64,000 nucleotides of DNA, from assembly GCF_030813005.1 (NCBI RefSeq), contig NZ_JAUSTU010000004.1, positions 176,706-240,705 of the forward strand, written 5' to 3'. Position 1 is the first letter of the stretch, and each line of letters opens with the position of its first letter. A program made the position numbers and the translations under genes. The notes beneath the pieces are model-generated. The model was given only the letters and a program-made list of their open reading frames with translations. It ran no database searches and was not told where the DNA came from. Source of the stretch: Robertmurraya andreesenii. Lineage in GTDB: Bacteria; Bacillota; Bacilli; Bacillales; Cytobacillaceae. This document shows, piece after piece, positions 47,471 through 56,868 of the stretch.

Positions 47471-49261
47471 CTAGCTTATCACATCCACGTATTTTTCCAC
47501 TGAACCATTCTGTAGAAGATACATTTTGTGATACAGACCCGTTTGCGCTAGAAGCTCTTGATGGGTACCTCGTTCAACAATTTCACCCTGATGCAGCACA
47601 AGAATCAGATTGGCATCCTGGATTGTCGAGAGACGGTGGGCGATGGCAATCGTTGTTCGACCTTCTCTCATTTTGGCCAATGCCGTTTGTATCGCTTCCT
47701 CTGTTTCCGTATCAATATTTGCCGTAGCCTCATCCAAAACAAGGATCTTGGGATTTGCAGCGATTGTTCTAGCAAACGCTATAAGCTGACGCTGACCACT
47801 GGAAAAAGTTGAGCCCCTTTCTACAACTGGATGATTCATTCCACCCTCCAGCTTTTCAATAAAATGATGGGCCTGAACGAATCGAGCTGCTTCTTCGATT
47901 TCTTCGACACTTAATTCCTTGTTATGTAAGCGAATATTATCCTTCACCGTCCCAAAAAACAAGAATGGATCCTGAAGAACTAGACCAATTTTTCTTCTTA
48001 ATTCCCCTTCTTGATATTCCTTTATTGATTTCCCATCAATGAGAATTTCACCTCGTTCGAATTCATAAAAGCGCATCATCAAATTGATAATCGAGCTCTT
48101 TCCGCTACCCGTATGCCCTACAAGAGCAACCGTTTCACCAGGTTTGGCTGTGAAAGAGATATTTTTCAGGACATCCCTTTTTCCATCGTAGGAGAAAGTT
48201 ACATTCTTAAATTCAATTTCTCCCGCTTGAATCGATCCGGCATTTCCCATCTGTACTGGCGCGAGCTCCGTTTCATCCAAAAGCCCAAAAACCCTCGATG
48301 CAGAAACAATCGCCTGCTGATATAAGGACAACTGGGCCATAAGGTTGTTCACAGGCTCAAAGAATCGGTCTAAGTAATTAATAAAGGCGTATAGGACACC
48401 AATCTCAATCGGACTGTTAAAAGAGCTGATGCCAAAAAAACTCAGAACTAAAATTAATGCTCCGATATAGACTAAGTCAATGGCGGGTCTTAGTAATAAT
48501 CCATCGACGCGAATATTTTTCATTCCTGCGTGGTAATGCTTTTCGTTAATTTCCTCAAATTCTTTCCGGAGTCTCTTTTCCTGACGAAAGACTTGAATGA
48601 TTCCCATTCCCTGTAAGGATTCACTTAGCTTTGCATTAAGCTGGCTCAGTCTTTCTCTCAAATCAAGATAAAACTTTGAGCTAAGCTGGCGGTACGTACG
48701 AATGATGAAATAAAGAATTGGCAGAATGAGGAGGCAGAATAAAGCGAGCTTGACGTTGAGAATAAACATAGCTACAAGAATTCCACCCATTAAAAAACTG
48801 CTCTGAATAAACGTCACCAAGACCGTGACAAACATTTCCTTAATGGCTTCCGTATCATTTGTCACCCTTGAAACGATACTTCCAGCCGGTGTTTTATCAA
48901 AATATTTCAAACCAAGAGATTGAACCTTTGTGAAAACATCCACCCTCATCGCCTGAATTATTTTTAATGCAATCTCCTGAAATTTCACTAACTGAATATA
49001 AGACACAATTACATTTATAATGTGAATACCTAGATAAGCCGTAGCAAGGGTAACGAGTGGACCAAAGACTAAATTCCCCGGTCTTAAATAATCATCAATA
49101 AATATTTTTACAAGGATGGGACCTAGAATATCCCCAATCGTTGCAATAAGCAGTAGCGCAAAGGCAAAAATAATAGTCTTAACATGTGGCTTCGTATATG
49201 AAAGGAGCCGAAGCAATACATGCAGCTGTTCCTTTCTTTCGGTCTTCGATGACTTTTTCAT
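47471..49261 (-). CDS. ABC exporter half, catalytic-site subunit (BmrD/YheH-like)
   Basis: 596 residues: six-helix transmembrane domain followed by an ATPase domain with Walker A GHTGSGKSS, a degenerate signature FSSGQ, canonical Walker B VLDEATANID and the switch His. With the 49267 gene it forms a heterodimeric multidrug exporter in which one site is degenerate. Resembles B. subtilis YheH/BmrD. Overlap-free but only 5 bases after its partner. Confidence 0.9.
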   Translation of the reverse strand: MKKSSKTERKEQLHVLLRLLSYTKPHVKTIIFAFALLLIATIGDILGPILVKIFIDDYLRPGNLVFGPLVTLATAYLGIHIINVIVSYIQLVKFQEIALKIIQAMRVDVFTKVQSLGLKYFDKTPAGSIVSRVTNDTEAIKEMFVTVLVTFIQSSFLMGGILVAMFILNVKLALFCLLILPILYFIIRTYRQLSSKFYLDLRERLSQLNAKLSESLQGMGIIQVFRQEKRLRKEFEEINEKHYHAGMKNIRVDGLLLRPAIDLVYIGALILVLSFFGISSFNSPIEIGVLYAFINYLDRFFEPVNNLMAQLSLYQQAIVSASRVFGLLDETELAPVQMGNAGSIQAGEIEFKNVTFSYDGKRDVLKNISFTAKPGETVALVGHTGSGKSSIINLMMRFYEFERGEILIDGKSIKEYQEGELRRKIGLVLQDPFLFFGTVKDNIRLHNKELSVEEIEEAARFVQAHHFIEKLEGGMNHPVVERGSTFSSGQRQLIAFARTIAANPKILVLDEATANIDTETEEAIQTALAKMREGRTTIAIAHRLSTIQDANLILVLHQGEIVERGTHQELLAQTGLYHKMYLLQNGSVEKYVDVIS

Positions 49262-49266
49262 TAACC

Positions 49267-51015
49267 TTATCCCCCCTGCTCCACTAATTCCTCTAGCTGC
49301 TGCTGTAGGTACATGGCTTTGTACCAGCCATCCTGAGCCATTAACTGTTCATGTGTACCTCGTTCTGTAATGTTGCCCTTGTCTAAAACTAGGATTAAAT
49401 TGGCATGTTGGATGGCGCTCAGACGATGGGCAGTGATGATCGTTGTTTTGCCTTCACGTTCTCTCTTAAGGGCGGTCAAAATCTCCTCCTCTGTCTTCGC
49501 ATCGACAGCTGACAGCGAGTCATCAAGAATTAGCACTTCTGGGTCCATCAGCAACGCTCTAGCAATGGAGATTCTCTGTTTCTGTCCTCCGGATAAGGAC
49601 ACACCTCTTTCACCCACCATAGTGTCATAGCCATCAGTGAAACCCAATATATCCTCATGAATATGAGCGTTTCTTGCTGCTTCATAAATTTTCTCTTTTT
49701 CTATAAACGGCATGCCAAATGAAATATTTTCTCTAATGGTTGCTGAAAAAAGGAAGTGGTCCTGGGGCACATAGCCTATCGCTTCACGCAATCTGTCCAT
49801 TCGATAGGTGTTAATAGGTTTTCCCCCAAATGAAATGACACCAGCATCTGTTTCAAACTCACGAATGAGCAATTTTAATAGAGAGGTCTTTCCAGCACCC
49901 GTCTTTCCAACAATCCCAAGAGTCTGACCCCTTTTTAAGTGAAAAAAGATGTCCGCTAGCACTGGGTCCTTCTCACCTGGATACGTGAAATGGTGAATCG
50001 CAAATTCCAAATCTCCACTTGGAACCTCATTCAATGCATTCTTCTTATCAATGATTTCCCCTTTTTCAGCTAAAAGATTTTTCACGCGATCATAGGAAGC
50101 CCTCCCCCGCTCTACGATGTTAAAGAGCCAGCCAAATGCCAGCATGGGCCAAATTAATAGTCCTAGATAGGTGGTAAAAGAAATTAACTGGCCAATGGTC
50201 ATTTCATCATTCAAGACAAATTTCGCACCAAAGGTAATGGAAAGAAAAAAGGATACCCCGACGATGAGAGAAATGGTTGGATCAAAGAGGGAATCAATTT
50301 TGGCAACGGAGATATTTTTTTCGACGACATCCTCCGATTGCTTGCGGAAATCTTCAATATCCTCCTCTTGCTGTCCGAATGTCTTAATCACCTTAATGCC
50401 ACTAATGCTTTCCTGAGTTTTATCATTTAACGATGAAAAAGCCTCCTGTGCCTTATGAAATCTACGGTGCAAAAGAGTCCCGTACCAGCTCGTTAAGATC
50501 GCCATCAATGGCATGGGGATGAGGCAAATCAGCGTTAGCTTCCAACTGATCGTCATCGCCATCGCAATGATGACAAATCCGCCAGTTGCAAGTGAATCCA
50601 CTAAGGTTAATACACCCGAGCCCGCAGTTTGTTGGATGGCCGCCAGATCATTGGTCGCATGGGCCATCAGATCGCCAACTCTTTTTCGCTGATAGAAGGA
50701 TTGGGGCATATTAGTAAAATGTTCATATAACTTATTTCTCAGTTGCCGGGCCAGCTTTACAGCAGAACCGAAGATCATGATCCGCCAAAAATAACGAAGG
50801 GTATACAGCAATAATCCAGTTCCTATGAGCACCCCGATCCATTTTCCTAAAGCAACGGCCGTCAAAGAACCGGTATCAATCTCGTCGACGACAAAGCCGA
50901 TGACCTTTGGTGGCACTAATTGTAACAAGGCCACTAATAATAAGAGTAACGTACCGGTAATGTATGCTTTTTTCTCCTGTTTAAAAAACCAACCCAATTC
51001 TAAAAAAACTTTCAT
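49267..51015 (-). CDS. ABC exporter half, degenerate-site subunit (BmrC/YheI-like)
   Basis: 582 residues from ATG 51015 (GGAGG upstream). Transmembrane domain then Walker A GKTGAGKTS, signature LSGGQ, and a Walker B of LILDDSLSAVD where the catalytic Glu is Asp. Its signature pairs with the canonical site of the partner, while its own site is degenerate. Exporter of drugs or lipids; substrate not evident. The pair sits between ccdA and yneF. Confidence 0.9.
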   Translation of the reverse strand: MKVFLELGWFFKQEKKAYITGTLLLLLVALLQLVPPKVIGFVVDEIDTGSLTAVALGKWIGVLIGTGLLLYTLRYFWRIMIFGSAVKLARQLRNKLYEHFTNMPQSFYQRKRVGDLMAHATNDLAAIQQTAGSGVLTLVDSLATGGFVIIAMAMTISWKLTLICLIPMPLMAILTSWYGTLLHRRFHKAQEAFSSLNDKTQESISGIKVIKTFGQQEEDIEDFRKQSEDVVEKNISVAKIDSLFDPTISLIVGVSFFLSITFGAKFVLNDEMTIGQLISFTTYLGLLIWPMLAFGWLFNIVERGRASYDRVKNLLAEKGEIIDKKNALNEVPSGDLEFAIHHFTYPGEKDPVLADIFFHLKRGQTLGIVGKTGAGKTSLLKLLIREFETDAGVISFGGKPINTYRMDRLREAIGYVPQDHFLFSATIRENISFGMPFIEKEKIYEAARNAHIHEDILGFTDGYDTMVGERGVSLSGGQKQRISIARALLMDPEVLILDDSLSAVDAKTEEEILTALKREREGKTTIITAHRLSAIQHANLILVLDKGNITERGTHEQLMAQDGWYKAMYLQQQLEELVEQGG

Positions 51016-51125
51016 GCTGACATCCTCCAAACGTAAGCTAAAGACGAAGATAGTTTACCAAATATTTTAAAAATAAGGAAGATTTAATACTACCTTAGTA
51101 ATAAAAACATTTTTTAAAGCAAATA

Positions 51126-51161
51126 AAAACCACCCAATCTAAGAGAGATTTAAGTGGTTTT
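51126..51161 (-). terminator. Terminator after yneF
   Basis: AAAACCAC...GTGGTTTT stem with an inner AATCT/AGATT part, followed on the minus strand by T-rich sequence. Confidence 0.75.
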
Positions 51162-51173
51162 AAATCAAGGCAA

Positions 51174-51392
51174 TTATTTACCTTGCTGCTTATTCATGGC
51201 TGCCATCATTTGATTGATTTTCTTCTGCGATGGCTTTTGTCCCATCTGCATCATCATCACTTTAAGCATTTGTTCATTAATTGGTGGATTTTTCTTTAAA
51301 TAGCTCATCATATATTTACGCGCTATGAAAAATCCGATTGCAACACCAGCAAGAAGTGCTACAACGATTAGTAAGTACCCCCACCATACCAT
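51174..51392 (-). CDS. yneF: UPF0154 membrane protein YneF
   Basis: 72 residues from ATG 51392 (GGAGGAAAAAAT upstream). One N-terminal transmembrane helix, then NPPINEQMLKVMMMQMGQKP and a helical tail typical of YneF. Small membrane protein of unknown role. Confidence 0.92.
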   Translation of the reverse strand: MVWWGYLLIVVALLAGVAIGFFIARKYMMSYLKKNPPINEQMLKVMMMQMGQKPSQKKINQMMAAMNKQQGK

Positions 51393-51470
51393 ATTTTTTC
51401 CTCCTTCATGTTGTCTATCATACAGTGTACTAGACCAAATGCTATTATACAATATTTGCTTCTAATTTTC

Positions 51471-51914
51471 TTATACAAATTTTCTTTCTTTGATAGGTTT
51501 AAGCCAACCATAACGTTGATTTCTTAAATCAATGGCAAGATAATTCTCTTTATTTTTTCGCAATATCTCAAAAAATCTTGTTTCTGCTTCATAGCTCCCC
51601 TGTGCTTTAAGGGTCAGATGTCGCTCGGACACCTCTAGTGTTGCTGAGCTTGTTCTCCCGTGATCAATTCCATATAAGCCCCCGCTCACATAGAATCCTT
51701 TCGTCATTTGAAGCTGCTGCTGAAGGTACTGATGTAGTCTTATACTTGGAATGGAGTTCGTTATATAGTATATCTGTTTCAACAGAATTGTTTGCAGTTC
51801 TCCTTCAGATTCATCATATTCCTGAAACAGTTGAAAGAACATTCCCTCTCGTCCAAAATAATGGGAGGCAAATTCATTATCAATTATGTAAATTTGATAG
51901 GTTCTCAAGCACAC
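51471..51914 (-). CDS. sirA: Sporulation inhibitor of replication SirA
   Basis: 147 residues (DUF2522). RTYQIYIIDNEFASHYFGRE is the conserved N-terminus that contacts DnaA domain I; the C-terminus has RNQRYGWLKPI. It blocks replication initiation at the onset of sporulation. Here it lies between tkt and yneF as in B. subtilis. Start GTG 51914 or the TTG shortly after. Confidence 0.85.
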   Translation of the reverse strand: MCLRTYQIYIIDNEFASHYFGREGMFFQLFQEYDESEGELQTILLKQIYYITNSIPSIRLHQYLQQQLQMTKGFYVSGGLYGIDHGRTSSATLEVSERHLTLKAQGSYEAETRFFEILRKNKENYLAIDLRNQRYGWLKPIKERKFV

Positions 51915-52047
51915 TCTCCCCCTTCATTCGCACTATTTCTTTTATTATAATGAAAATTCAGGCAAATGTTTGTCTTAAATAGTTAAAAACTTTCACTTTT
52001 TTTGTCGAATTTGAAAATTTTTCGCCGATTGAAGAGAAAAAGTGAGC

Positions 52048-52078
52048 AAAAAAAGACACTAGTAAAACTACTAGTGCC
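52048..52078 (-). terminator. tkt terminator
   Basis: GGCACTAGT/ACTAGTGTC stem followed by seven T residues on the minus strand. Confidence 0.88.
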
Positions 52079-52086
52079 AATAAGAA

Positions 52087-54093
52087 TTATTTTTCTAATA
52101 TTGCCTTCACTCTTGCAACGACATTTTGAGGAGTAAAGCCGTATTCTTCGATAATTTTTTCTCCAGGGGCAGATGCTCCAAATTGGTCAATGGCTAGTAC
52201 TTCTCCTTCGTCACCTACGTAGCGATGCCAGCCTAAAGAAGCGCCCATTTCTATACCTAAACGTTTTTTCACGCTTCTTGGGATCACACTTTCTTTGTAT
52301 TCCTTCGATTGTTGTTCAAATCTTGCCCATGACGGCATGCTCACAACAGAAGCATGAATCCCTTCATTTTCAAGCAGCTTTTGTGCTTCGACAGCTAGTG
52401 AAACCTCGGATCCTGATGCAAGCAGAAGGACATCTGGTGTCGCATTAGAAGCAGGTGAAACGACATAGGCACCCTTTCCAACTCCCTCGTAAGCATTTTG
52501 GGCAGTTTCTTTAAGGGTTGGGAGGTTTTGTCGTGTGAGAACAAGAGCCGTTGGACGATCTTTAGATTCCAGCGCATGCTTCCAAGCAGCTGCTGTTTCA
52601 TTCGCATCCCCTGGACGAATAACATCAAGATTTGGCATTGCTCTAAGACTAGCCAATTGTTCAATTGGTTCATGTGTTGGTCCGTCTTCCCCTACAGCAA
52701 TACTGTCATGTGTGAATACATAAGTAACTGGAAGCTTCATCAATGCAGCAAGACGAATAGCAGGGCGCAAGTAGTCAGAGAAAACAAAGAAGGTTCCACC
52801 GAATACTTTTAGCCCACCATGAAGCGCCATTCCATTAAGTGCAGCGCCCATCGCGAATTCACGTACACCAAACCAAATATTTCTTCCATCATAGGAATCA
52901 GATGTGAGATCGCCTACTCCTTTGATCGTTGTCTTGTTTGAGCCCGCTAAATCCGCAGAACCACCAATAAAGTATGGCAGGTTCTTGGCAATCCCATTTA
53001 AAGCTTCACCTGATGAAGCTCGGCTTGCCAGACTCTTTCCTTCTTCATAGACAGGAACATCCTTGTCCCAGCCTTCAACAAGCTCTCCCTTGATTGCAGC
53101 TTCTAGCTGGGCGCCCAATGCAGGATATTCGTTCTTATAGGATTCAAAAAGGTCATTCCACTCTTTTTCTTTCTTTACTCCATTTTCAAGTACGTACTTC
53201 TTGAACTGCTCATACACTTCAGCAGGAACGTGGAAATCCTCTTCAAAGGTCCATTTATATGCTTCCTTCGTTAGCTTTAATTCATCGGCACCAAGTGGAG
53301 CCCCGTGAACATCGGACTTTCCTGATTTATTTGGTGAACCATAGCCAATGACCGTTCTAACCTCGATCATAGTCGGGTGTGTTTCATCACTTTTTGCTTC
53401 TTCAATAGCTTTGGCAATTTCTTCTAAATTATTTCCATCTTCTACTCGTAAATACTGCCAACCATAGGATTGGAAACGTTTTGCAACACTTTCAGAGAAG
53501 GAGCGATCTAAATCCCCGTCCAATGATATATCATTTGAATCATATAAGACGATTAATCTTCCCAGCTTAAGATGACCAGCAAGTGAAGCTGCTTCAGCGG
53601 AAACTCCTTCCATTAAGTCGCCATCACCACAAATACTATATGTATAATGGTCAACGATTTCGTATTGATCCTTATTGTATACAGAGGCTAAATGTCGTTC
53701 TGCCATCGCCATCCCTACGGCCATGGCAATACCTTGACCTAGTGGACCAGTCGTAGCATCCACACCAGGTGTATGTCCGTATTCAGGATGTCCGGGAGTT
53801 TTGCTTCCCCATTGACGAAATTCCTTAAGGTCATTCATCGTGACATCATAGCCAGATAGATGTAACAGACTGTATAAAAGCATGGACCCGTGTCCAGCTG
53901 AAAGGACAAAACGGTCACGATTAAACCACTGCGGGTTTTGTGGATTATGGTTCATATACCTCGTCCAAAGTGTATAGGCCATCGGCGCCGCTCCCATTGG
54001 CATGCCCGGATGTCCAGAGTTTGCCCTTTCAATGGCATCAATTGATAATGTTCTGATCGTGTTGATCGATAATGTATCTACTTGTCCAAACAT
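52087..54093 (-). CDS. tkt: Transketolase
   Basis: 668 residues from ATG 54093 (GGAAGGATT upstream). TPP-binding GDGDLMEGVS...NDISLDG, conserved GHPGMPMGAAPMA near the N-terminus and VTHDSIAVGEDGPTHEP in the Pyr domain. Transfers C2 units in the pentose phosphate pathway. Full length. Confidence 0.96.
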   Translation of the reverse strand: MFGQVDTLSINTIRTLSIDAIERANSGHPGMPMGAAPMAYTLWTRYMNHNPQNPQWFNRDRFVLSAGHGSMLLYSLLHLSGYDVTMNDLKEFRQWGSKTPGHPEYGHTPGVDATTGPLGQGIAMAVGMAMAERHLASVYNKDQYEIVDHYTYSICGDGDLMEGVSAEAASLAGHLKLGRLIVLYDSNDISLDGDLDRSFSESVAKRFQSYGWQYLRVEDGNNLEEIAKAIEEAKSDETHPTMIEVRTVIGYGSPNKSGKSDVHGAPLGADELKLTKEAYKWTFEEDFHVPAEVYEQFKKYVLENGVKKEKEWNDLFESYKNEYPALGAQLEAAIKGELVEGWDKDVPVYEEGKSLASRASSGEALNGIAKNLPYFIGGSADLAGSNKTTIKGVGDLTSDSYDGRNIWFGVREFAMGAALNGMALHGGLKVFGGTFFVFSDYLRPAIRLAALMKLPVTYVFTHDSIAVGEDGPTHEPIEQLASLRAMPNLDVIRPGDANETAAAWKHALESKDRPTALVLTRQNLPTLKETAQNAYEGVGKGAYVVSPASNATPDVLLLASGSEVSLAVEAQKLLENEGIHASVVSMPSWARFEQQSKEYKESVIPRSVKKRLGIEMGASLGWHRYVGDEGEVLAIDQFGASAPGEKIIEEYGFTPQNVVARVKAILEK

Positions 54094-54290
54094 AGTTATC
54101 AATCCTTCCTAATATTTTTACGAAATCGTGTCCGAAAAAAACGCTCTACCTATTAAATATATATGGGTCCTATTTTTTTCACAACAGGTTATCCCAATAT
54201 TCTCGGAAAAAAGTGCCGATTTGTACTTATTTTGCCACTAGAGGATGATGATATGTGCTAGATTTATGTTCCACTCGCAAAAAGATGTAC

Positions 54291-54324
54291 AAAAAAGGAA
54301 TACAATCAAAGTGTATTCCTTTTT
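54291..54324 (-). terminator. ynzC terminator
   Basis: AAAAAGGAATACA/TGTATTCCTTTTT stem with A/T tracts, overlapping the end of ynzC. Confidence 0.85.
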
Positions 54325-54556
54325 AATGAAGTTTTTTTCGATTCTTATATTGTTTTAGTTTCTCAGGAGTGACGTCTTTGCCATTAGGATCAACAATTGT
54401 AACTCCTTCTAAGGTATTCAGCATCGAGGAGCGAAAAGTTTCAAGGTATTCTTTACGAAGAAGTGTTTGTTCTCTTGCTTCTTCCTCTGTTAATCGTGAT
54501 TGCTTTGCTTTTCTTGCTAGCTCATTAATTCTTGCTAATTTCTGTTTTGACAGCAT
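54323..54556 (-). CDS. ynzC: DUF896 protein YnzC
   Basis: 77 residues from ATG 54556 (GAGAGGGG upstream). Two-helix hairpin (QKLARINELARKAKQSRLTE, EREQTLLRKEYLETFR) then VDPNGKDVTPEKL. SOS-operon protein of unknown role; in B. subtilis it follows yneA-yneB and is LexA-regulated. Confidence 0.93.
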   Translation of the reverse strand: MLSKQKLARINELARKAKQSRLTEEEAREQTLLRKEYLETFRSSMLNTLEGVTIVDPNGKDVTPEKLKQYKNRKKLH

Positions 54557-54628
54557 TCTATAAACCCCTCTCTTTCGCAAGAATGATCTTACTAAAAACC
54601 AAACTCGATTTCAAGGGAGAAGAGCTCA

Positions 54629-55285
54629 TCATTTAGGATCATCGGTTTTGTCCAAGAATTCTTGATACCTACGATGGACCGTTGCTTTTGAGATAGGAAA
54701 ACCAAGCCCCCGTAGTGTGGCAGCAATTTCTTCAAAGGTTAAATTGTTATTTCTGAGCCGAACAATCTCCTCAATAGGCAGTTCTACCCTTTCCCTTCCG
54801 CTGCTGGAGTTCAAATTCTTGAGATTATTTTGGGGCTGATACCCAGCTTGAACAGCCCTTTTCATTCCTCTTTTTATTTTGATATTATGTAATTTTCGCT
54901 GATACTCTTCGACAATTCCTACGATTTGAAGCACCATAGAATCTGATTCCGAAATCTGAAGCTCTCCATTATGGGTGATCGAATAGAGAGTCACATTTTC
55001 TTTTCTTATACAATGAAGCAAAGCGATCTTTGTATTTCCTCGACCTAATCTAGTTTCATCCTGAATCAGTACAGCATCAATTGATGGATCTTTAATTAAT
55101 GACAAAACCTCTAAAATTCCATCCCGTTCCAAATCATAGCCACTCGCCTGCTCTTTAACGACCTTCACGACATCAAAATGATATTGACGCGCCAAAGCTA
55201 GTAATTCTTCCTCTTGTCTAAGAAGTGATGTTTCTTGCGTGTCCTTCTTTGTGCTGACACGGCAATAAATAACTGCCTTACTCAT
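54629..55285 (-). CDS. yneB: Serine-resolvase-like protein YneB
   Basis: 218 residues from ATG 55285 (AGGAGAG upstream). Catalytic-domain start VIYCRVST with Ser near residue 11, DETRLGRG, and a C-terminal HTH (LTFEEIAATLRGLGFPISKA). Part of the LexA-controlled yneA operon; overlaps yneA by 8 bases. Its site is unknown. Confidence 0.9.
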   Translation of the reverse strand: MSKAVIYCRVSTKKDTQETSLLRQEEELLALARQYHFDVVKVVKEQASGYDLERDGILEVLSLIKDPSIDAVLIQDETRLGRGNTKIALLHCIRKENVTLYSITHNGELQISESDSMVLQIVGIVEEYQRKLHNIKIKRGMKRAVQAGYQPQNNLKNLNSSSGRERVELPIEEIVRLRNNNLTFEEIAATLRGLGFPISKATVHRRYQEFLDKTDDPK

Positions 55286-55586
55286 TATTCTCTCCTCTTG
55301 CAACGAGTAAATCGTCCTTTTTAACAGGGATAATGAGCGATTGACCGATGATAATATTCTCATCAACTTGATTTATTTTCTTGACCCAATTAATAAATTC
55401 CTTAGAGGACATATTATGATCATACAGCTGTGCCAGCCCCCATAAGGAGTCTCCTTCTTCCACTGTTATTGATAGATATTCATCATTTATCGGTGTTTGA
55501 GATTTCTCTGATAGAACAAATGCAAGGAAAAAACTCAAACCAATTAATAAAATTGCAAAGGAATATTGACTCCAAATCTTCTTCAT
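55278..55586 (-). CDS. yneA: Cell division suppressor YneA (LysM)
   Basis: 102 residues from ATG 55586 (GAGGTGG upstream). Transmembrane helix (about 9-26) then a LysM-like domain (ITVEEGDSLWGLA ... NIIIGQSLIIPV). It delays division during the SOS response. Divergent from lexA with LexA boxes between. Confidence 0.93.
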   Translation of the reverse strand: MKKIWSQYSFAILLIGLSFFLAFVLSEKSQTPINDEYLSITVEEGDSLWGLAQLYDHNMSSKEFINWVKKINQVDENIIIGQSLIIPVKKDDLLVARGENNE

Positions 55587-55603
55587 TAAAACCACCTCAA
55601 TTA

Positions 55604-55679
55604 AGAATATATGTTCGATTTATCCTAATTATAGATCGAACATATATTCTTAGTCAACAAAAATTCGAACTTATGTTTG
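55604..55679. promoter_or_regulatory. Three LexA (DinR) boxes between yneA and lexA
   Basis: AGAATATATGTTCG (55604-55617), CGAACATATATTCT (55637-55650) and CGAACTTATG-TTTG (55666-55679) fit the Bacillus box CGAAC-N4-GTTCG. The last overlaps the -35 (TTGTAT) of lexA, whose -10 TATAAT lies 17 bases on. SOS control of both directions. Confidence 0.9.
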
Positions 55680-55738
55680 TATCAGTTGGAAATACATGCT
55701 ATAATTGAAACAAGAAATAGAAGACGAGGGGGGAAAGT

Positions 55739-56362
55739 ATGGTGAAGCTATCAAAAAGGCAACAGGATATTCTCGAATTTATCAAAGATGAAGTAAAGCT
55801 TAAAGGCTACCCACCATCCGTTAGAGAGATAGGAGAGGCGGTAGGTTTAGCTTCAAGCTCTACAGTACATGGTCATTTAGCAAGACTGGAGAGTAAAGGT
55901 TTGATTCGAAGGGATCCTACGAAGCCACGTGCGATTGAAATTCTTGATCTTGATGAGGAATCAAGTATTCCAAAGAGCAAGGTGGTCAATGTTCCTGTTG
56001 TGGGGAAGGTAACGGCTGGTTTACCAATTACCGCGATCGAGAATGTGGAGGAGTATTTTCCTCTCCCAGAGCGATTGGCCCCAGCGGATGAAAATGTTTT
56101 CATGCTGGAAATTATGGGAGAAAGTATGATTGAAGCAGGGATCCTTGATGGAGATTACGTTATTGTTAGACAGCAGCAGGCTGCAAGTAATGGAGATATC
56201 GTGGTAGCAATGACGGAGGAAGATGAGGCAACAGTAAAGCGATTTTTCAAGGAAAAAGACTATATTCGCCTGCAGCCCGAGAACTCCACTATGGAACCGA
56301 TTATTTTGAAGAATGTATCGATTCTCGGAAAAGTGATCGGGGTTTATAGACATATTCATTAA
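55739..56362 (+). CDS. lexA: SOS repressor LexA
   Basis: 207 residues. N-terminal winged HTH (SVREIGEAVGLASSSTVHGH), cleavage site A93-G94 (VTAGLP), S129 (MGESM) and K167 (TVKRFF) of the self-cleaving S24 peptidase. Represses the yneA operon and itself. ATG 55739 behind GAGGGGGG. Confidence 0.97.
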   Translation: MVKLSKRQQDILEFIKDEVKLKGYPPSVREIGEAVGLASSSTVHGHLARLESKGLIRRDPTKPRAIEILDLDEESSIPKSKVVNVPVVGKVTAGLPITAIENVEEYFPLPERLAPADENVFMLEIMGESMIEAGILDGDYVIVRQQQAASNGDIVVAMTEEDEATVKRFFKEKDYIRLQPENSTMEPIILKNVSILGKVIGVYRHIH

Positions 56363-56568
56363 TCAAGGCTGTTTTCGCACGGATTGTGGTTCTGGAATGT
56401 CCTTAACACCGGCCATTCCGTTTCCAACTAAGTGTGCGATACGCATAGATTGAGCAGCACTTTTCTCAGTTGTTTCTTGAGATCGACTGCATCAACCATC
56501 GTTTTTTCCAATTATTTGTTGTTCAAAAGCAACAATGTTTGAGAAAAGAGCCTTAATCAAAACCTTTC
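56363..56568. other. Non-coding gap downstream of lexA
   Basis: No supported gene. Contains fragments that look like an old dispersed repeat or decayed element (no intact frame); otherwise nothing recognised. Confidence 0.4.
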
Positions 56569-56594
56569 AAAGCAGGGACTTCCCTGCTTTTTTG
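56569..56594 (+). terminator. Terminator downstream of lexA
   Basis: AGCAGGGA/TCCCTGCT stem followed by T6 on the plus strand. Confidence 0.85.
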
Positions 56595-56648
56595 TATGTT
56601 CTAATCGTATTGAGGAAAGCTATACCCAAAAGCTAAAGGATGGGTAAA

Positions 56649-56834
56649 ATGGGTATTATACTAATGAATTTTTTAACTAGTCTTCTTGCTTCATCCCTTG
56701 TTATGAAACATAATTTGGATTGGCATAGAAAGATCATTATGGTCTTTATTCCTCTATTCTTTGTCTTTTCCCTGCTCCAAGCAGAATATATAGTCCGGCG
56801 GATGTCAACATATAAGAAAAGCGAAACGCAATAA
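56649..56834 (+). CDS. Small membrane protein
   Basis: 61 residues from ATG 56649 (AAAGGATGG upstream; an in-frame ATG at 56640 is inside that site). Two hydrophobic helices, IILMNFLTSLLASSLVM and IIMVFIPLFFVFSLLQ, and a basic tail. Not recognised. Convergent with glnA over a shared terminator. Confidence 0.65.
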   Translation: MGIILMNFLTSLLASSLVMKHNLDWHRKIIMVFIPLFFVFSLLQAEYIVRRMSTYKKSETQ

Positions 56835-56866
56835 AGGGACAGTGATGAACACTGTCCCTTTATTGC
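56833..56866. terminator. Bidirectional terminator of the small gene and glnA
   Basis: AAAGGGACAGTG/CACTGTCCCTTT stem with flanking A/T-rich sequence, between convergent genes. Confidence 0.88.
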
Positions 56867-56868
56867 GT

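Noticed and set aside
56363..56568. Insertion sequence downstream of lexA
   Set aside because: No transposase frame or terminal repeats could be defined; only vague repeat-like wording.
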